Assembly (NCBI GenBank): GCA_003254925.1
Contig: QANZ01048112.1
Location: 59,616 to 123,615, forward strand
Source of the DNA: Chamaecrista fasciculata
Taxonomy: Eukaryota > Streptophyta > Magnoliopsida > Fabales > Fabaceae
DNA length: 64,000 nucleotides
Reading direction: 5' to 3'
The position numbers were made by a program, and so were the translations under genes. The notes below the pieces were generated by a model. The model was not told where the DNA came from. It did not search any database and worked only from the letters and a program-made list of their open reading frames with translations. Of this stretch, positions 22,813-35,583 are shown one piece after another (the stretch's first letter is position 1; every line of letters begins with the position of its first letter).

Positions 22813-24845
22813 GAGCAAACCCCCTTTTTGGTCCCTCAATTGTTACTGAGTCGAGGAATCGGTCCCTCAATTGTGGGAAACTACAACTCAGTCCCTCAAT
22901 TGTACAATCCTGTTTACGTTTTGGTCCCTCACGTCTGGTCCGTTAATGATAGAGGTGTTAAGTGATGACGTGTCACTGTTATCTGCTTAAGTGGCCGTTA
23001 AATGCTTAGTTGAGGGACCAAATCCTCGACTCAGTAACAATTGAGGGACCAAAAAGGGGGTTTGCTCAAATTAGTATCCAACTCATTTCCACTTGACACC
23101 TCATTAAAACTACTCTCTTGCAATTTGGTCCCAAAACCCCTAAATCCCCTAAAACTTTTTTTTAATCCTCTTATTCATCTTTTTCATCTTCTTCATTCAT
23201 TTTAGTCCCAAATGCTAAAAATAAAATTGTAAAGTATCCCAAAACCCTTCCAAACATTCCAATTTAGTCCTTATAAATGTATTAAAAACCCTAAAACTTA
23301 AGCCCCAAACTCTAAACCCTAAACCCTAAAATCCTAAACTCTAAACCCTAAAACCCTAAACCCTAAATTCCTAAAATTGTAAAGTGTCCCAAAACTCTTC
23401 CAAACATTCCAATTTAGTCCTTAAAAGTATTAAAAACCCTAAAATCCTAAAACCCTAAACTCTAAAACCCTAAACCCTAAAATCTAAAACCCTAAACCCT
23501 AAATCCTAAACCCCTAAAAAAACTACTCTCTTGCAATTTGGTCCCTAAGTCCTACTTTCCTCTTCATCTTTCATCATCTTTCATCATCTTCATCTTCTCA
23601 TCCACTCCAAACCCCAAACCACAAAACCCTAAAACTACACAACCAGAAATCACCAAAGATTACACAAGGTTTATCAATTCATCAATTCTTGATTAAAAAA
23701 AATTAGTTCATCATCAGTTCATCATCCAAAAATTAAAAAAAAAAAATCAGTTCATCATCAGTTCATATCATCATCATCATTCATCAGCCGAAAAGCTCTC
23801 GTGGCAGCGAAGGAAGGAATCGAGAAGCTTAGAGACTCATGAGAGAGAAAGCAAGTCGCGACAGAGTGAACATGTGGCGTCGTTGAGCTTTCCATGGAGT
23901 GAACCTGATGGTCGCGACAGAGACTCAAAAGCGAACGGCCGAAATGGGTAAACGACGACGGCGACAACGAGTTTTCATCATCAGTCGCAGGCATTCTCTC
24001 GGAATTTCTTCAAAATCGAAAGAAACCCCAAACTTTCTCCCCCAATTCGAATTCGAACCCTAAGAAATGAATGAATGTATCTCGCGACGCCCAAAATGGT
24101 TGTGAACTTGAAATCAAACCCAGAAATTGAAGAATCGAGCGAGAGAATGTTTAAGGATTTGAAGAATCGAGCCATTTTGATGTTTGAGGATTTGGTTGAA
24201 GCAGTAGGATCGGCGGTGAGGAATGAAAGATGAGAGAGGAATGAGGATGAAGATGAAGATGAAGAAATTAGGGTTCAGGGACTAAAATGTTTTTTTTAAT
24301 TATGATTTAATAAATTGAGAATAATGGGATAAAATGAATGAACTCAAAGTAGTTTTTTTTAGGGTTTTAGGGTTTTTAATACATTTAAGGTCTAAATTGG
24401 AATGTTTGGAAAGGTTTTGGGATACTTTACAATTTTATTTTTAGGATTTGGGACTAAAATGAATTAAGAAGATGAAAAAGATGAAGAAGAGGATTAAAAA
24501 AAGTTTTAGGGGATTTAGGGGTTTTGGGACCAAATTGCAAGAGAGTAGTTTGAATGAGGTGTCAAGTGGAAATGAGTTTGATATTAATTTGAGCAAACCC
24601 CCTTTTTGGTCCCTCAATTGTTACTGAGTCGAGGATTTGGTCCCTCAACTAAGCATTTAACGGCCACCTAAGCAGATAACGGTGACACGTCATCACTTAA
24701 CACCTCTATCACTAACGGACCAGACGTGAGGGACCAAAACGTAAACGGGATTGTACAATTGAGGGACTGAGTTGTAGTTTCCCACAATTGAGGGACCGAT
24801 TCCTCGACTCAGTAACAATTGAGGGACTAAAAAGGGGGTTTGCTC
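22813..24845. mobile_element. Composite fold-back MULE, 2033 bp
   Basis: A perfect 10-bp repeat TTCATAAAAA flanks the element (22803-22812 and 24846-24855). The two 500-bp ends are nearly identical inverted copies. The first 255 bp of each end (22813-23067 and 24591-24845) is itself a MITE-like unit with its own inverted ends of about 45 bp (GAGCAAACCCCCTTTTT). Inside the ends are telomere-like CCCTAAA words (23281-23520) and a central block at about 23750-24240 that looks like a captured gene 5' end. Open frames there read as serine-rich protein of unknown family. No transposase is present, so it would need one supplied in trans. Confidence 0.85.
23281..23520. repeat. Degenerate telomere-like repeats (CCCTAAA type)
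   Basis: Many copies of ccctaaa, cctaaac and ccctaaaa lie within the left arm of the fold-back MULE. Short TTTAGGG-like words lie in the right arm near 24361. Spacing is irregular, so this is not a true telomere tract. Confidence 0.8.
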
Positions 24846-24855
24846 TTCATAAAAA

Positions 24856-25974
24856 AGACTAAAAAGTATACTATTTTGATCTTCTAGAGACTAAAGTGTG
24901 CATTTCAATCTTTTAAGGTTTAAGTTGTTAGTTCGATAATATTTTAGGAACCAAATTTTTAGTTTACTCTAGATTTTGCATGACATGTATATTTTATTTT
25001 TATTTCTAAAATTTTAAATCTTTTAAAAACTATTTTATTTTATTTTAAATCTTTTAAAAACTATTTCAATCTTTTAAAATTTTATGCGAACATGAAGGAT
25101 AATGGCAATCATTACTGAAGGGAGACAAAAAGATAGATTTATGCAACCAGTCATGCATACATTTGCATCCCTTTAATTCAAAAATATCCTCCAATTTTCT
25201 TGATGTGAAATAAAACAATTAATCAAATCAAAATACTATAATACAAAATTTTCTAATCACGTTCATAATTAATAGGTCAAATGGTTATTTTAATAGTGTA
25301 TTCCCTCATGTTTATTTTTGTCTTTTATATTTCAAATGTTGAAATTGGTTTCAAATGTTGACAATATTTTACTTTAATTTTCTCTCAAACTATACAACAA
25401 GTTCAGAGCTACATATATTATTTATAAGTAGTACAACAAGTTCAGAGCTACATATATTATTTATAAGTAGTACTTTCGTTTCCTATTTAAATGCAGTTGT
25501 CAACAGACAAGGTCCAATCGGTCCCAAAAGTATACTGCTCGTTTTATGGCTAAACAAGCAAAATTAATTTTATCTCTCTCGTTCTAAGTTTGAAAGCAAT
25601 GAATTTAAAAGTACACATTACTCTTAACAAGTCATTTAAATTTAAAATGAGAGACAGAAAAAAATATAACCAAATTCAATAATTTGTTATTATGAAATAT
25701 TTTATCTATATTTAAGATCAATTTAAGTATCTTTAAATATAAAAAACTAAAATAAACATTAAGACAGAGATTTAAGAGTAGAATAATTGTTTGACCTAAT
25801 ACATAGAAAGAATATTCTAAAATAAGAATATAAAATTGTATAGGATTCAAATTCAACATGATGATGAGGCGTAGGATTAGGAATAGCACGTGACGATTCG
25901 GCGTACGTTAAAAAATCCCATAAACGACTTTCGTAACTGTCATTCTCGTTGCTTAACATTATTAGTTAGTTAAC
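24856..25974. other. Intergenic with dispersed repeat and a 39-bp duplication
   Basis: About 25300-25795 resembles the arms of the element at 38721-39225. Within it a 39-bp phrase ('acaacaagttcagagctaca...') is present twice in tandem at about 25395-25470. No gene. Confidence 0.45.
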
Positions 25975-26470
25975 AGCAACTGTTCTAAACTCTAAACTAT
26001 AAATGATGCTCTGTGCTCTAACTGTCAATCTCTCTAACTATCAATAATTTATTATCATTGATAATTATTAATTATGCTTTTACTACTCGCTATTCTATTT
26101 TACTTTCATTGTTTACTACTTAATTACTTTTGCAGTAAAAAGTCATTTATTTATTTATTTAACTTTTCAGGAAGTGAACAGATGCACGTGACATGTGGGC
26201 AGATTTGTCTGCAGGGCTGCACAGCTGCAGCTAGCTGGCACGTGCTAAGACGTGTCTCAATGTATGTATTTTTCCTTTTGGATTTTTTTAAAAAGAATGT
26301 TTTTTTTTTAAAAAAAAAAGAAAAAAGGCTTTTGGGGGTTATGAAGGGTCATAGCTATGGGAATTCTCGTTGAATTATTATTTTTCTATAATTTTTTTTT
26401 CATTTTATATCTCGCCTGTTTTTAAATGCTAACTATTTTGTCTAAAAAAAAAATCATATTTTGCTAAAAA
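25975..26470. other. Intergenic; short GC-rich island
   Basis: About 26170-26262 is GC-rich with CACGTG motifs and PstI-like CTGCAG words ('gctgcacagctgcagctagc'). No convincing ORF or gene structure surrounds it. Confidence 0.35.
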
Positions 26471-26477
26471 AAAGATT

Positions 26478-26857
26478 GGCTAAAGTGCAATTTTGGTCCC
26501 ATAATTTTGGCAAAGATCTCAATTTGGTCCCATAACTTTTTTTCTAATATTTTTGGTCTCATAACTTCTGAAAACGTCTCACCGTTGATTCCAAGTTGAT
26601 TTTCATCTATTTTCTGTCGTTAAAGATGATTTGACATACTGAGTTGAATGATGCCGTGGAAAATATGGTTGAAGTAGATTTAACGACAAATAATGGATAG
26701 AAATCACCTTGGGACCAACGGTGAGATGTTTTCAAAAGTTATGGGACCAACGGTGAGACGCTTTCAAAAGTTATGAGACCAAAATTGTAACAAAAGAAAA
26801 ATTATGGGACTAAATTGAGACATTTGTCAAAGTTATGAGACCAAAAGTACACTCTAG
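26478..26857. mobile_element. MULE-type MITE, about 380 bp
   Basis: The left end GGCTAAAGTGCAATTTTGGT and the right end 'gaccaaaagtacactctag' are inverted repeats of about 110 bp built on 'ggtcccataacttt'. It is related to 7770-8118. The flanks are A-rich, so a target duplication could not be confirmed. Confidence 0.6.
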
Positions 26858-29124
26858 AAAAAAAAAAAAAAAGATAATAGTCATAGAATAATTTCTTCTA
26901 CGTCTATTGTTTAACAAATAAATAATAAAAATCAGAGCCTCTATTTGTAGGGAAAATGTGAAACTTTCATTTAACTAAATAAATTTTCACTTAAATTTTT
27001 ATATATAATTCAATACATAATGCAACCTTTTTTCATTTTTAAAAAAAATTAATGAATAAACTCTAATAACTACTAATTCATAACTATGGCAAAAAAAAAA
27101 GAACTGCTGAATTATAACTTATTTATTTGAATATTTGTAACAATTAATCAATTCAAATATATTTCTGATCTTACTAAACTTTTGAATCAGTGAGAAAAAG
27201 CAGTTTTGACTTTTGAGTAGGTGAAAAGTAAAAATAATAAAATCAAATTTATAATTTACACACATCAAAAAATCAAGCTGTATTGTAGAAAAAAAAAACT
27301 CAAAAAATTAATAGCTGGTGAAGTGGTCCCCACGTTGAGGTTGAGGAGGAGGCAACAGTGACACGTGTCGAACAAGAGGCATTCCACGTTAGTCTCCGAC
27401 GTGTGGGCCCCACAATACCAGGGACATTGCAGATTTTGTGGGCCCCACGAATCTCTTTTGTATAGAATTTAGATACCTTTCTCTGTCCATGCCGCCTCAA
27501 CTTGTCAAGCCTACTCTTTATTTATTTATCGAACCAAAATTTCTCAAAATTTATTCTATGTTTATATTATTAAAGTTATTAATAAAGAAATACAAGGGGG
27601 TCGAAAGTGAATTTTTTTTAATTGAAGTACTTAAATTGATTTGAAGTAAATCTTAATTGAATGATTAAAAATATTTTATCTAATTAAACTGAACCCATAA
27701 ATATTGGTTTGAGTGGTTTAATTTAAATAATTTAAAAGTTTATTTCTTATTTTATTAATTAATAATAAATTTTAAAAAAATATTAATTAAGAACAGTGAA
27801 TCAGAATTAAAGATAGGGGAGAAAATTTACATTAATATTAAATTTAAGGGAAGAAGATACTAAAAAATAATGAGAATTAAAAAACTTTTGTGAGACAATA
27901 AGATATTATAATATAAAAAAATGTTCAATTTTATGATGTTTCAAAAGAAAAAAAAGATAAATTTTGTATTAAAATCACATATAACAAATAAAAACAAAAT
28001 AATATATATGAAACATTAGTAGCTGGGTTCGATAGATTATATATCCAAATCATTAATCAAACTAAACCAATAAAATTCAATGTATTGCTAACCAGATTAA
28101 ATCTCTTATCGTTTGGTTTAATTAGTTCGATTTTTACTTTGATTCAATTTAGTTTTATAAAATTGGCTTGTATTTTGAACAAGTGATAAGAATTTTTTTA
28201 TCTTTAATTTAATATTAAGAGTGTGTTTCTTAATTTTGGGTATGAAATAGCTTTAAATTTTAGACACATTATCTTATTTATTGAGGTGTTTCTAAACTAC
28301 CAACAATATTATTCTTGTTATTGGCTATGTATACTATAAATACTTTGAGTAATATCAAGTTAGAAAAAAGTCTTAATAAAGATAAAAGTTTTTTATATAC
28401 TCTTATAATTAGTTACATAAAGGTAAGCTAATTAAAAAATGTTAGTTATTAAAAATTATAATAAAATTTGTTATGGTAATATTTTTGAAATGATTAATCT
28501 AGTACGGATCAAAATTGAATTTAGGTCAATGGTCAAAGTTGAAAGGTAAGAGGATGTCATAATGTGTCCCTCTATGGCTGGCTGCCACCGTTTGCTACGG
28601 AAGAGAGAGACACAATGACATGATATGAGGTGATTGATTTTTCATTATACGCCAACCTTTTCAACCATTTCATTTATAACATTCTCCCAATTATTTTTTA
28701 TTTTTTTTTTTAAATACATATTTATTTGTTCTCTCTTGCCAATTTCCATCTAGTCAACAATATTGGTTAGAGTTTAGCATGTGAGGTTCGATTTGAGTAT
28801 TATGTCAATATGTTTTTTATTTTTTTATGGAAAATTAAGAACAATAGGTAAACCTATCAATTTTGTTCTCAAATTTTATATTAATTAATAATATTATCTT
28901 CAATCTTTTTTTATATAAATTTTATTTTTAATATTTTATATTTTGGCCAAATTTATCGTTTACTCTTACTTTAATTAAATATTAATAGCATAATCTACGC
29001 AACTAATGATATATAATGTAAAACTAATGAAAAAGAAAATTCAAATCCTAACTCAAATTAAAAATATGATGCAATCTGTGGTTAATTTATTGAAAGAAGT
29101 TAGTCAAAAGATAAAATTAATCAA
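26858..29124. other. Intergenic; one promoter-like island
   Basis: About 27320-27460 is GC-rich and holds ACACGTGT (27361), GACGTGT and two GTGGGCCCCAC blocks (near 27403 and 27438), motifs common in plant promoters. No gene was found next to it on either strand. The rest is AT-rich. Confidence 0.35.
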
Positions 29125-29632
29125 AGAGTTGGGTTGGGTTCAAAATTTGCTACTCGCACACTTGCGGGGTGGGTTGCGAGTTTATGATTTTTCAACCCAA
29201 CCTACCCACAAACCTGCATATATATATATATATATATTTTGTATGTTTTTTTTATATATATTTATATTGTTAGTTTTTTATAAAGAAGATATTTTGATTT
29301 TAAAACTTACATGTTTACATATGTTATGGAGTTTATTTTAATTGATTTATACTTATATATATAATATATATTTTTTAAACTTTTTTTTTAAGTATAAGTC
29401 TTTTTATTCACTATTCACAAATTTATAGTAACACATTTTTGTCATGAAAATTAACATATTTTTTTAAAAAAAATTACAAACTCATCCCGCGGGTTTAACC
29501 CAACCCAACTCGCAGGTTGGTTCGGGTTTAAATTTTAAAAATCACAAAACTCAACTCAATTCAACCCACAGATTGATGTGCGAGTTGGATTGAAATTTTC
29601 CCCAACCCAACCAACCTAGATTGTGCTCACCC
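29125..29632. repeat. Possible MITE rich in GGGTTGGGTT words
   Basis: 'ttgggttgggttc' at the left and 'cccaacccaaccaacct' at the right are complementary. The right edge 'gtgctcacccct' is typical of a plant MITE end. The left edge is unclear and a TA run sits inside. Confidence 0.4.
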
Positions 29633-30345
29633 CTAATTGATTCCTAACTATTGAATATGGTCATATCTCTCTCGTTTCAAACCCAAATGTGATTAAATCA
29701 GAGTTATAAGTTAAATTTGATGAGTTCTTTCTTTGCCTAATTGGAGTCATCGGCAAACAAGGTCAAATTGGGCATGAAATATGGCTTGAAAATGAGTCGT
29801 TTGTTTCATGAATTTGGTCTTCTATAGCTCTCTTGTGTTTAAGTCCGAATGTAGCAAAATCAGAGTTACAAAGTACTTTTGACAAGTTTTTTCTCTATCT
29901 AGTTGGGGCTCTTAGCAAACGAGATCAAATAGTACTTCGAAAGTGACTTTGCCAAAACATCAATATTAACTTTCATAACACTATTTGATCTTGTTTGTCA
30001 ATGGTCTCAACTAGACAAAGTAAGAACTCGTTAAGAGTAACTTGTAGCTCCAATTCTGTTGCATTCGAACTCGAAACGAGAGAGATATGACTAAATTCAT
30101 TAAATAAGTAGCCTATTTTAGGGCCTGATTTCATATTCTATTTGATCTCATTTGCCGATGAATTTAAGTAGATAAAGAAAGAACTCACCAAATTTAACTC
30201 GTAGCTCTGATTTAGTGACATTCGGGTTTGAAATGAGAGAGATATGATCATATTCAATAATTAGAGACCAATAAAACTTTCAGGAAACATTAAAGAGTAA
30301 AATGAAACTTTAGATAAACATTAGGGACCAAAATAGATTTTTGAC
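29633..30345. repeat. Dispersed inverted-repeat element, long palindromic arms
   Basis: The two halves are inverted versions of each other around about 29990, with phrases such as 'tatctctctcgtttcaaa' / 'cgagagagatatgact'. The right edge is 'aaatagatttttgacc'. The same family recurs at about 37730-38265. No coding. Confidence 0.5.
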
Positions 30346-30485
30346 CTATATTATATATTGAGATGGGTGATGAATTGGAGTTACCTACTTTTTAGGAGTA
30401 CTAAAATATTATTTTTCTACCCACATAAATTTGCAAGCTCCACTCATTAAATAAAAATAAATTGTAGGCCTCTTATTAAAAATTA

Positions 30486-31598
30486 GGGTAAAATATACTT
30501 TGGTACCCTGTGGTTAGAACCGAATCCATTTTGGTACCCTGAAAGACAAAATTTGACACTTTGGTACCCTGAGGTTTGCGCCATTAGCACTTTGATACTC
30601 TGTGGTTATTTTCCGTCAACATTTAACATAAAATTATTAGTAGTTTTGCAAAAATTACAAAATGCCCCCAAATAGTTTCAAAATTTTCAAAAATATCCCT
30701 AGATCATAATATTTCAGGACTAAAATGAAAATTATAAAAACATTTTGGGGTCAAAATGTAAATATGAAAAATATTGAAAAAAAGATTAAAATTATAGATT
30801 AATCTTAAATCTGGAAATAAATGCAGTTTTGTCCTAAAATTGTGTGCTTCGATGGTGAAAAGATAAACTTTACAAAATTTTTGCAAAAACTATAGAATTC
30901 CTCCAAATAGTTTCAAAATTTACCAAAAAGTCCCTAGATCATGATATTAGAGGATTAAAATAAAAATTACAAAAAAATTTGGGGTCAAAATGTAATTTTG
31001 GAAAATATAAAAAGGATATAATTACATAACAGTCCTATATCTGGAAAATAAATGCATTTTAGTCCTACCCATATTCAAATACAACTACTTAAATGAAATT
31101 TTGAAAATAAACTTGAATAAATTTCCCATTAATTAATTTATAAATTAAATAATTAATAATTAGTTTCACTAAATAATTTAATAAATTACTAAAATATTCT
31201 TTGTGAAATTATAATGAAACTATAATTTTTTCGTACAAGTTATTCAGTAGGTTATGATAGCAAAATATGATAATCTAACTATACTATTTTATCTTTAAGT
31301 TTGTTGTTTTCTGATTCGTTTTACCAAAGGGAGTGGACCTAAATACACAAAAGAAATCTTGTTGAGGAGTGAAATATGATTTAAGCTGCAATAGAAACTA
31401 ACGGATAAGATGTAGTAGAAATTGACGGCTAAAATTGAGCCACATCACTGTTTTTTGTTAAATTTTGACGGAAAATAACTACAAGGTACCAAAGTGCTAA
31501 CGACGCAAAACTCAGGGTACCAAAGTGTCAAATTTTGTCTTTCAAGATACCAAAGTCGATTTAGTCCTAACCACAAGGTACTAAAATGCATTTTACCC
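30486..31598. mobile_element. MULE-like non-autonomous element, 1.1 kb
   Basis: Inverted ends of about 145 bp: GGGTAAAATATACTTTGGTA at the left and its degenerate partner ending 'gcattttaccc' at the right. The interior holds two direct copies of a roughly 230-bp block ('ccaaatagtttcaaaatt', starting near 30655 and 30885). The flanks are A-rich, so the target duplication is not clear. A relative lies at 60219-60640. Confidence 0.6.
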
Positions 31599-32275
31599 AA
31601 AAAAAAAAAAAATTAAAATAGAGAGAGATGCCTCCTGTATAAAGGAGTCAAGCTCAAGCTCATGAGAGCTCAACTTCTTTATAATATTATCCTATTGAGT
31701 TATTACAACTAATTTGTTTCAGAAATTTGAGCTCTTTATATTAGTACTATCCAACTTCATCCAATTAATTATTTATTTATTAGTTGACAATCATCCTATT
31801 TATCTTAATTAGAACTAATAATATATAGTAGTCTTCAAAAGTGAATAGAAGATTCTTGATAAGCAATTGAATAAGGATATAAATTAAAAGTAGTGACTCA
31901 AATCAAGATTTGATTTGTCTAGTTTCTTCAAGTCTCGAGTTTAAAATTGTGTGAATGTAGTTACTCTCATTGAATGACTCTCTCATAATAGATAAATGTA
32001 TAATATTAATTGAGTTCGAATTAGTCGTAATGAAACTTTGGTCACAGAGCAATAAAAAAAATATTATATTGTACATGTTTAGTATCTGGGATTTTTTGTC
32101 ACATTAATATAAAAACAACATTGACGAAAATTTGTAACAAATGTTTGAACCACTAAAAAGTGATAGTGGTGTTAGATGAGAGAAATCCATCACATAATAT
32201 GGGTTTCATTAAATTTTGGATTGAAACACTACTTTTCAAACAAAGAAAAACCATAGTGATAGATTATTTTTGGGA
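31599..32275. other. Intergenic, AT-rich
   Basis: No gene or element ends recognised. Confidence 0.4.
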
Positions 32276-32804
32276 TAAATTACACTTTGGTACCATATAA
32301 TTTGACCTCATTTTACTTTGGTACTCTGTGGTTTAAAACGTGACACTTTAGTACCTTGAGGTCTCCATCGTTACACTTTTAGTACCATGTACAATTTTTT
32401 CGTTAGTTTTAGATAGAATTTGGCACGTGACCTACATGTGGGTTCACTAAAGCTTAATTTTCTCCAACATTTTGCCACAACAATAAAAATTAAATGTATA
32501 CTTTTCGAAACCTAGCTCTGAATTCTCTCAAAACTTTCATATCATCCAACATCGAAATCATTCAAAACATTCGTAAAGTATGTGTTTGATCTTTGTTGTG
32601 ATAAAATATTAGACAAAATTGACTTTTAGTGAGCTAACTTACAGGTCATGTGCCAAATTCCGTCCAAAATTAACGGAAAAATTGTTTAAGGTATCAAAAG
32701 GATAACGATGGAGACCTCAGGATATCAAAGTGTCACGTTTTAAACCATAGAGTACCAAAGTGGAATGAAGTCAAACCACAACGTACCGAAGTGTAATTTA
32801 CCCT
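32276..32804. mobile_element. MULE-like MITE, about 530 bp
   Basis: The left end 'gggataaattacactttggt' and the right end 'cgaagtgtaatttaccc' are inverted repeats over at least 150 bp. Flanks TTATTTTT and TTACTTTT may be a worn target duplication. It is the same broad family as 30486-31598. Confidence 0.55.
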
Positions 32805-32964
32805 TACTTTTTTTTTTGGTAGTTACCCTTACTTTTATTTGAATAACCAAACTAAGCATACAAGAAAACTTTGTTTGATTTGTCTCTCTAATATACTAAG
32901 TAATATATATTGATGACTTAAAAAACAAAAATAATAAATTTGGCTATATGATTCGTTTTTATTC

Positions 32965-35573
32965 GAGTAAAATGACTTTCCGGTCCCTGATTTATGCACT
33001 CGTTGACAGATAGGTCCCTGAATTTTACCCATTGTACTAGCCGGTCCCCGAATTTTGCAAACGCTGCACTAATTGGTCCCTCCGTCATATTGGCGTTACA
33101 AAAATGCTGACATGGCCATAACGGACGCTGATGTGTCCCGTTATATGCTGACGTGTCCCGTTATCGCCACGTCAGATCCCGTTATGTTGAAAAAAAAATT
33201 GTGCCACATAGATAAATAGAGACACATCAACATTGTTGTAGTGTATTTTTCGGTCCCTGCGTTTTGGCCAGTGTACTTTGCGGTCCCTTAATTGATCCAG
33301 CCACTTATTCTCAATTCCCCCTCTTTTTCCTCATCTTCATTCATTTTAGTCCCAAATCCTCAAAATAAAATTGTAAAGTGCCCCAAAACTCTTCCAAATA
33401 TTTCAATTTAGTCCTTAAAAAATATTTAAAACCCTAAACCCTAAACTCTAAAACCCTAAAACCTTAAAACTACTCTCTTGCAATTTGGTCCCAAAATTAA
33501 TATCCAACTCATTTTCACTTGACACCTCATTAAAACTACTCTCTTGCAATTTGGTCCTAAAACCCCTAAATCCCCTAAAACTCTTTTTTAATCCTCTTCT
33601 TCATCTTTTTCATCTTCTTCATTCATTTTAGTCCCAAATCCTACAAAAAAAATTGTAAAGTATCCCAAAACCCTTGAAAGTTTCAGCATTCATCACATTT
33701 TCTCATTGCATTTATAGGTCTCTAACCCATTTTTATTCCATTATCCTCAATTCCCCTTCTTTTTCATCATTTTCATTCATTTTAGTCCCAAATCCTCAAA
33801 ATAAAATTATAAAGTGTCCCAAAACTCTTCCAAACATTCCAATTTAGTCCTTAAAAATATTAAAAACTCTAAACCCCTAAACTCTAAACCCTAAACAAAT
33901 TACACAATTACACGTCACAATTTTCTAGACATCATCATACTTTTTCTCTTCACCTAAACCTTCATCCAAAAATTAAAAATAATCATAAAAATTGTAAATA
34001 CAAAAAAGTTCTTCTTCGCCTAAATAATCCCCTAAACCTTCTCTTTCTTACTTCTTCATCTTCCTATACACCAAAAAAAACTCTTCTTCATCTTCCAACC
34101 TGACGCCGCCGCCCACCACCTATTTCCTATACACCAAAAAAAAATTCTTCTTCATCTTCCTATCACGTCCCAAATCACTGCCCTTAAGTTTCTCATAAAT
34201 CCAAAACAGACGTTGTGCGGCTTCTGCAAAACCCACTCTCGGCTTCATTCACCGACGACTTCATCGTTCCGGTTTCGCGGCTTCACTGACCCACTCTTCA
34301 TAGTGACTTCTGCAAATCGCTACCGCATTTCTCAAATCGCAAATCGGCTCGAATCGATGATGTTCTTCGATGAAGATGATGAAATTGATGATGATGTTCT
34401 TCGATTGCTGTGATTTCGATTCGATTTCGGAAACGATTTGGACTAGCGCTGATGCGAAGAATTTGGCGATGATGAAGATGATGATGAAATTAGGATTTTG
34501 GGACTCAGGGACTAAATTGCAAGAGAGTGGTTTTTTTAGGGGTTTAGGGTTTAGTATTTAGGGGTTAGGATTTAGGGTTTTAAGGTTTAGGGTTTAGGAT
34601 TTTAAGGTTTGGGGTTTGGGTTTTAGGGTTTTAAGGTTTAGGATTTCAGAGTTTAGGTTTTAGGGTTTCTAATACTTTTAAGGACTAAATTGGAATGTTT
34701 GGAAGAGTTTTGTGACACTTTAAAATTTTATTTTGAGGATTTGGGACTAAAATGAATGAAGATGATGAAAAAGAGGAAGAATTGAGAATAATGAGATAAG
34801 AATGGGTAAGAGACCTAATTGCTCAAATTAAATATTTTTAGGATTTAGGTTTTTGGGGTTTAGAATTTTAGGGTTTAGGGTTTAGGATTTAGGGTTTAGA
34901 ATTTGGGGTTTAGGTTTTAGGGTTTAGAGTTTGGGGTTTGAGGTGTATGCTTTAGGGTTTTTATTACTTTTAAGGACTAAATTGGAATGTTTGGAAGAGT
35001 TTTTGGACACTTTACAATTTTATTTTGAGGATTTGGGACTAAAATGAAAGAAGATGATGAAAAATAGGGGGAATTGAAAATAAAGGGGTTTAAAGTTTGG
35101 GGTTTAGTGTTTAAGTTTTAGTGTTTTTGATACTTTTGAGGACTAATTAAATTGAAATGTTTGGAAGAGTTTTGAGACACTTAACATTTTTATTTTGAGG
35201 ATTTGGGACTAAAATGAATGAAAATGATGAAAAAGAGGGTGAATTGAGAATAATAGAATAAAAATGGTTCAGTGACCTATAAGTACAATGAAGAAATGCT
35301 GATGTGTCGCTATTTTATGACGTGACAACTCTTTTTTTTTTAATAAAAAAACATAACAGGTGCTGACGTGGCCATAACGGGACACATCAGCACATAACGG
35401 GACACATCAGCGTCCGTTATGGCCACGTCAGCATTTTTGTAACGCCAATATGACAGAGGGACCAATTAGTGCAGCGCTTGCAAAATTCGGGGACCGGCTA
35501 GTACAATGGGTAAAATTCAGGGACCTATCTGTCAGCGAGTGCATAAATCAGGGACCGGAAAGTTATTTTACTC
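32965..35573. mobile_element. Long-TIR MULE, 2609 bp, with repeat-rich interior
   Basis: A perfect 10-bp repeat GTTTTTATTC flanks it (32955-32964 and 35574-35583). The ends (GAGTAAAATGACTTTCCGGT and its partner) are inverted copies for over 300 bp. The interior shares blocks with the element at 22813-24845: 'gtcccaaatcctcaaaataa', 'actactctcttgcaatttgg' and CCCTAAA words, present several times and in opposite orientation in the two halves. The centre (about 34040-34500) is gene-like, with ORF pieces rich in Asp/Met from GATGATG runs; it may be a captured fragment. No transposase. Confidence 0.85.
33429..34960. repeat. Telomere-like words in both arms of the MULE
   Basis: CCCTAAA-type words occur at about 33429-33475 and 33868-33898. 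TTTAGGG-type words occur at about 34537-34680 and 34838-34960. The switch of strand follows the inverted arms of the element. Confidence 0.7.
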
Positions 35574-35583
35574 GTTTTTATTC

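Noticed and set aside
23281-23520. True telomere or chromosome end
   Set aside because: Repeats are irregular, short and inside a transposon with target duplications.
23758-24175. Minus-strand ORFs of 64 and 78 residues in the fold-back MULE
   Set aside because: Possibly captured gene DNA, but there is no recognisable domain or full gene structure.
29006-29341. Plus-strand ORF of 111 residues
   Set aside because: It crosses a MITE-like repeat and a TA microsatellite; composition is not protein-like.
34213-34561. Short plus-strand ORFs with Asp/Met runs
   Set aside because: Repeat-driven reading of GATGATG inside a MULE interior; not a supported gene.
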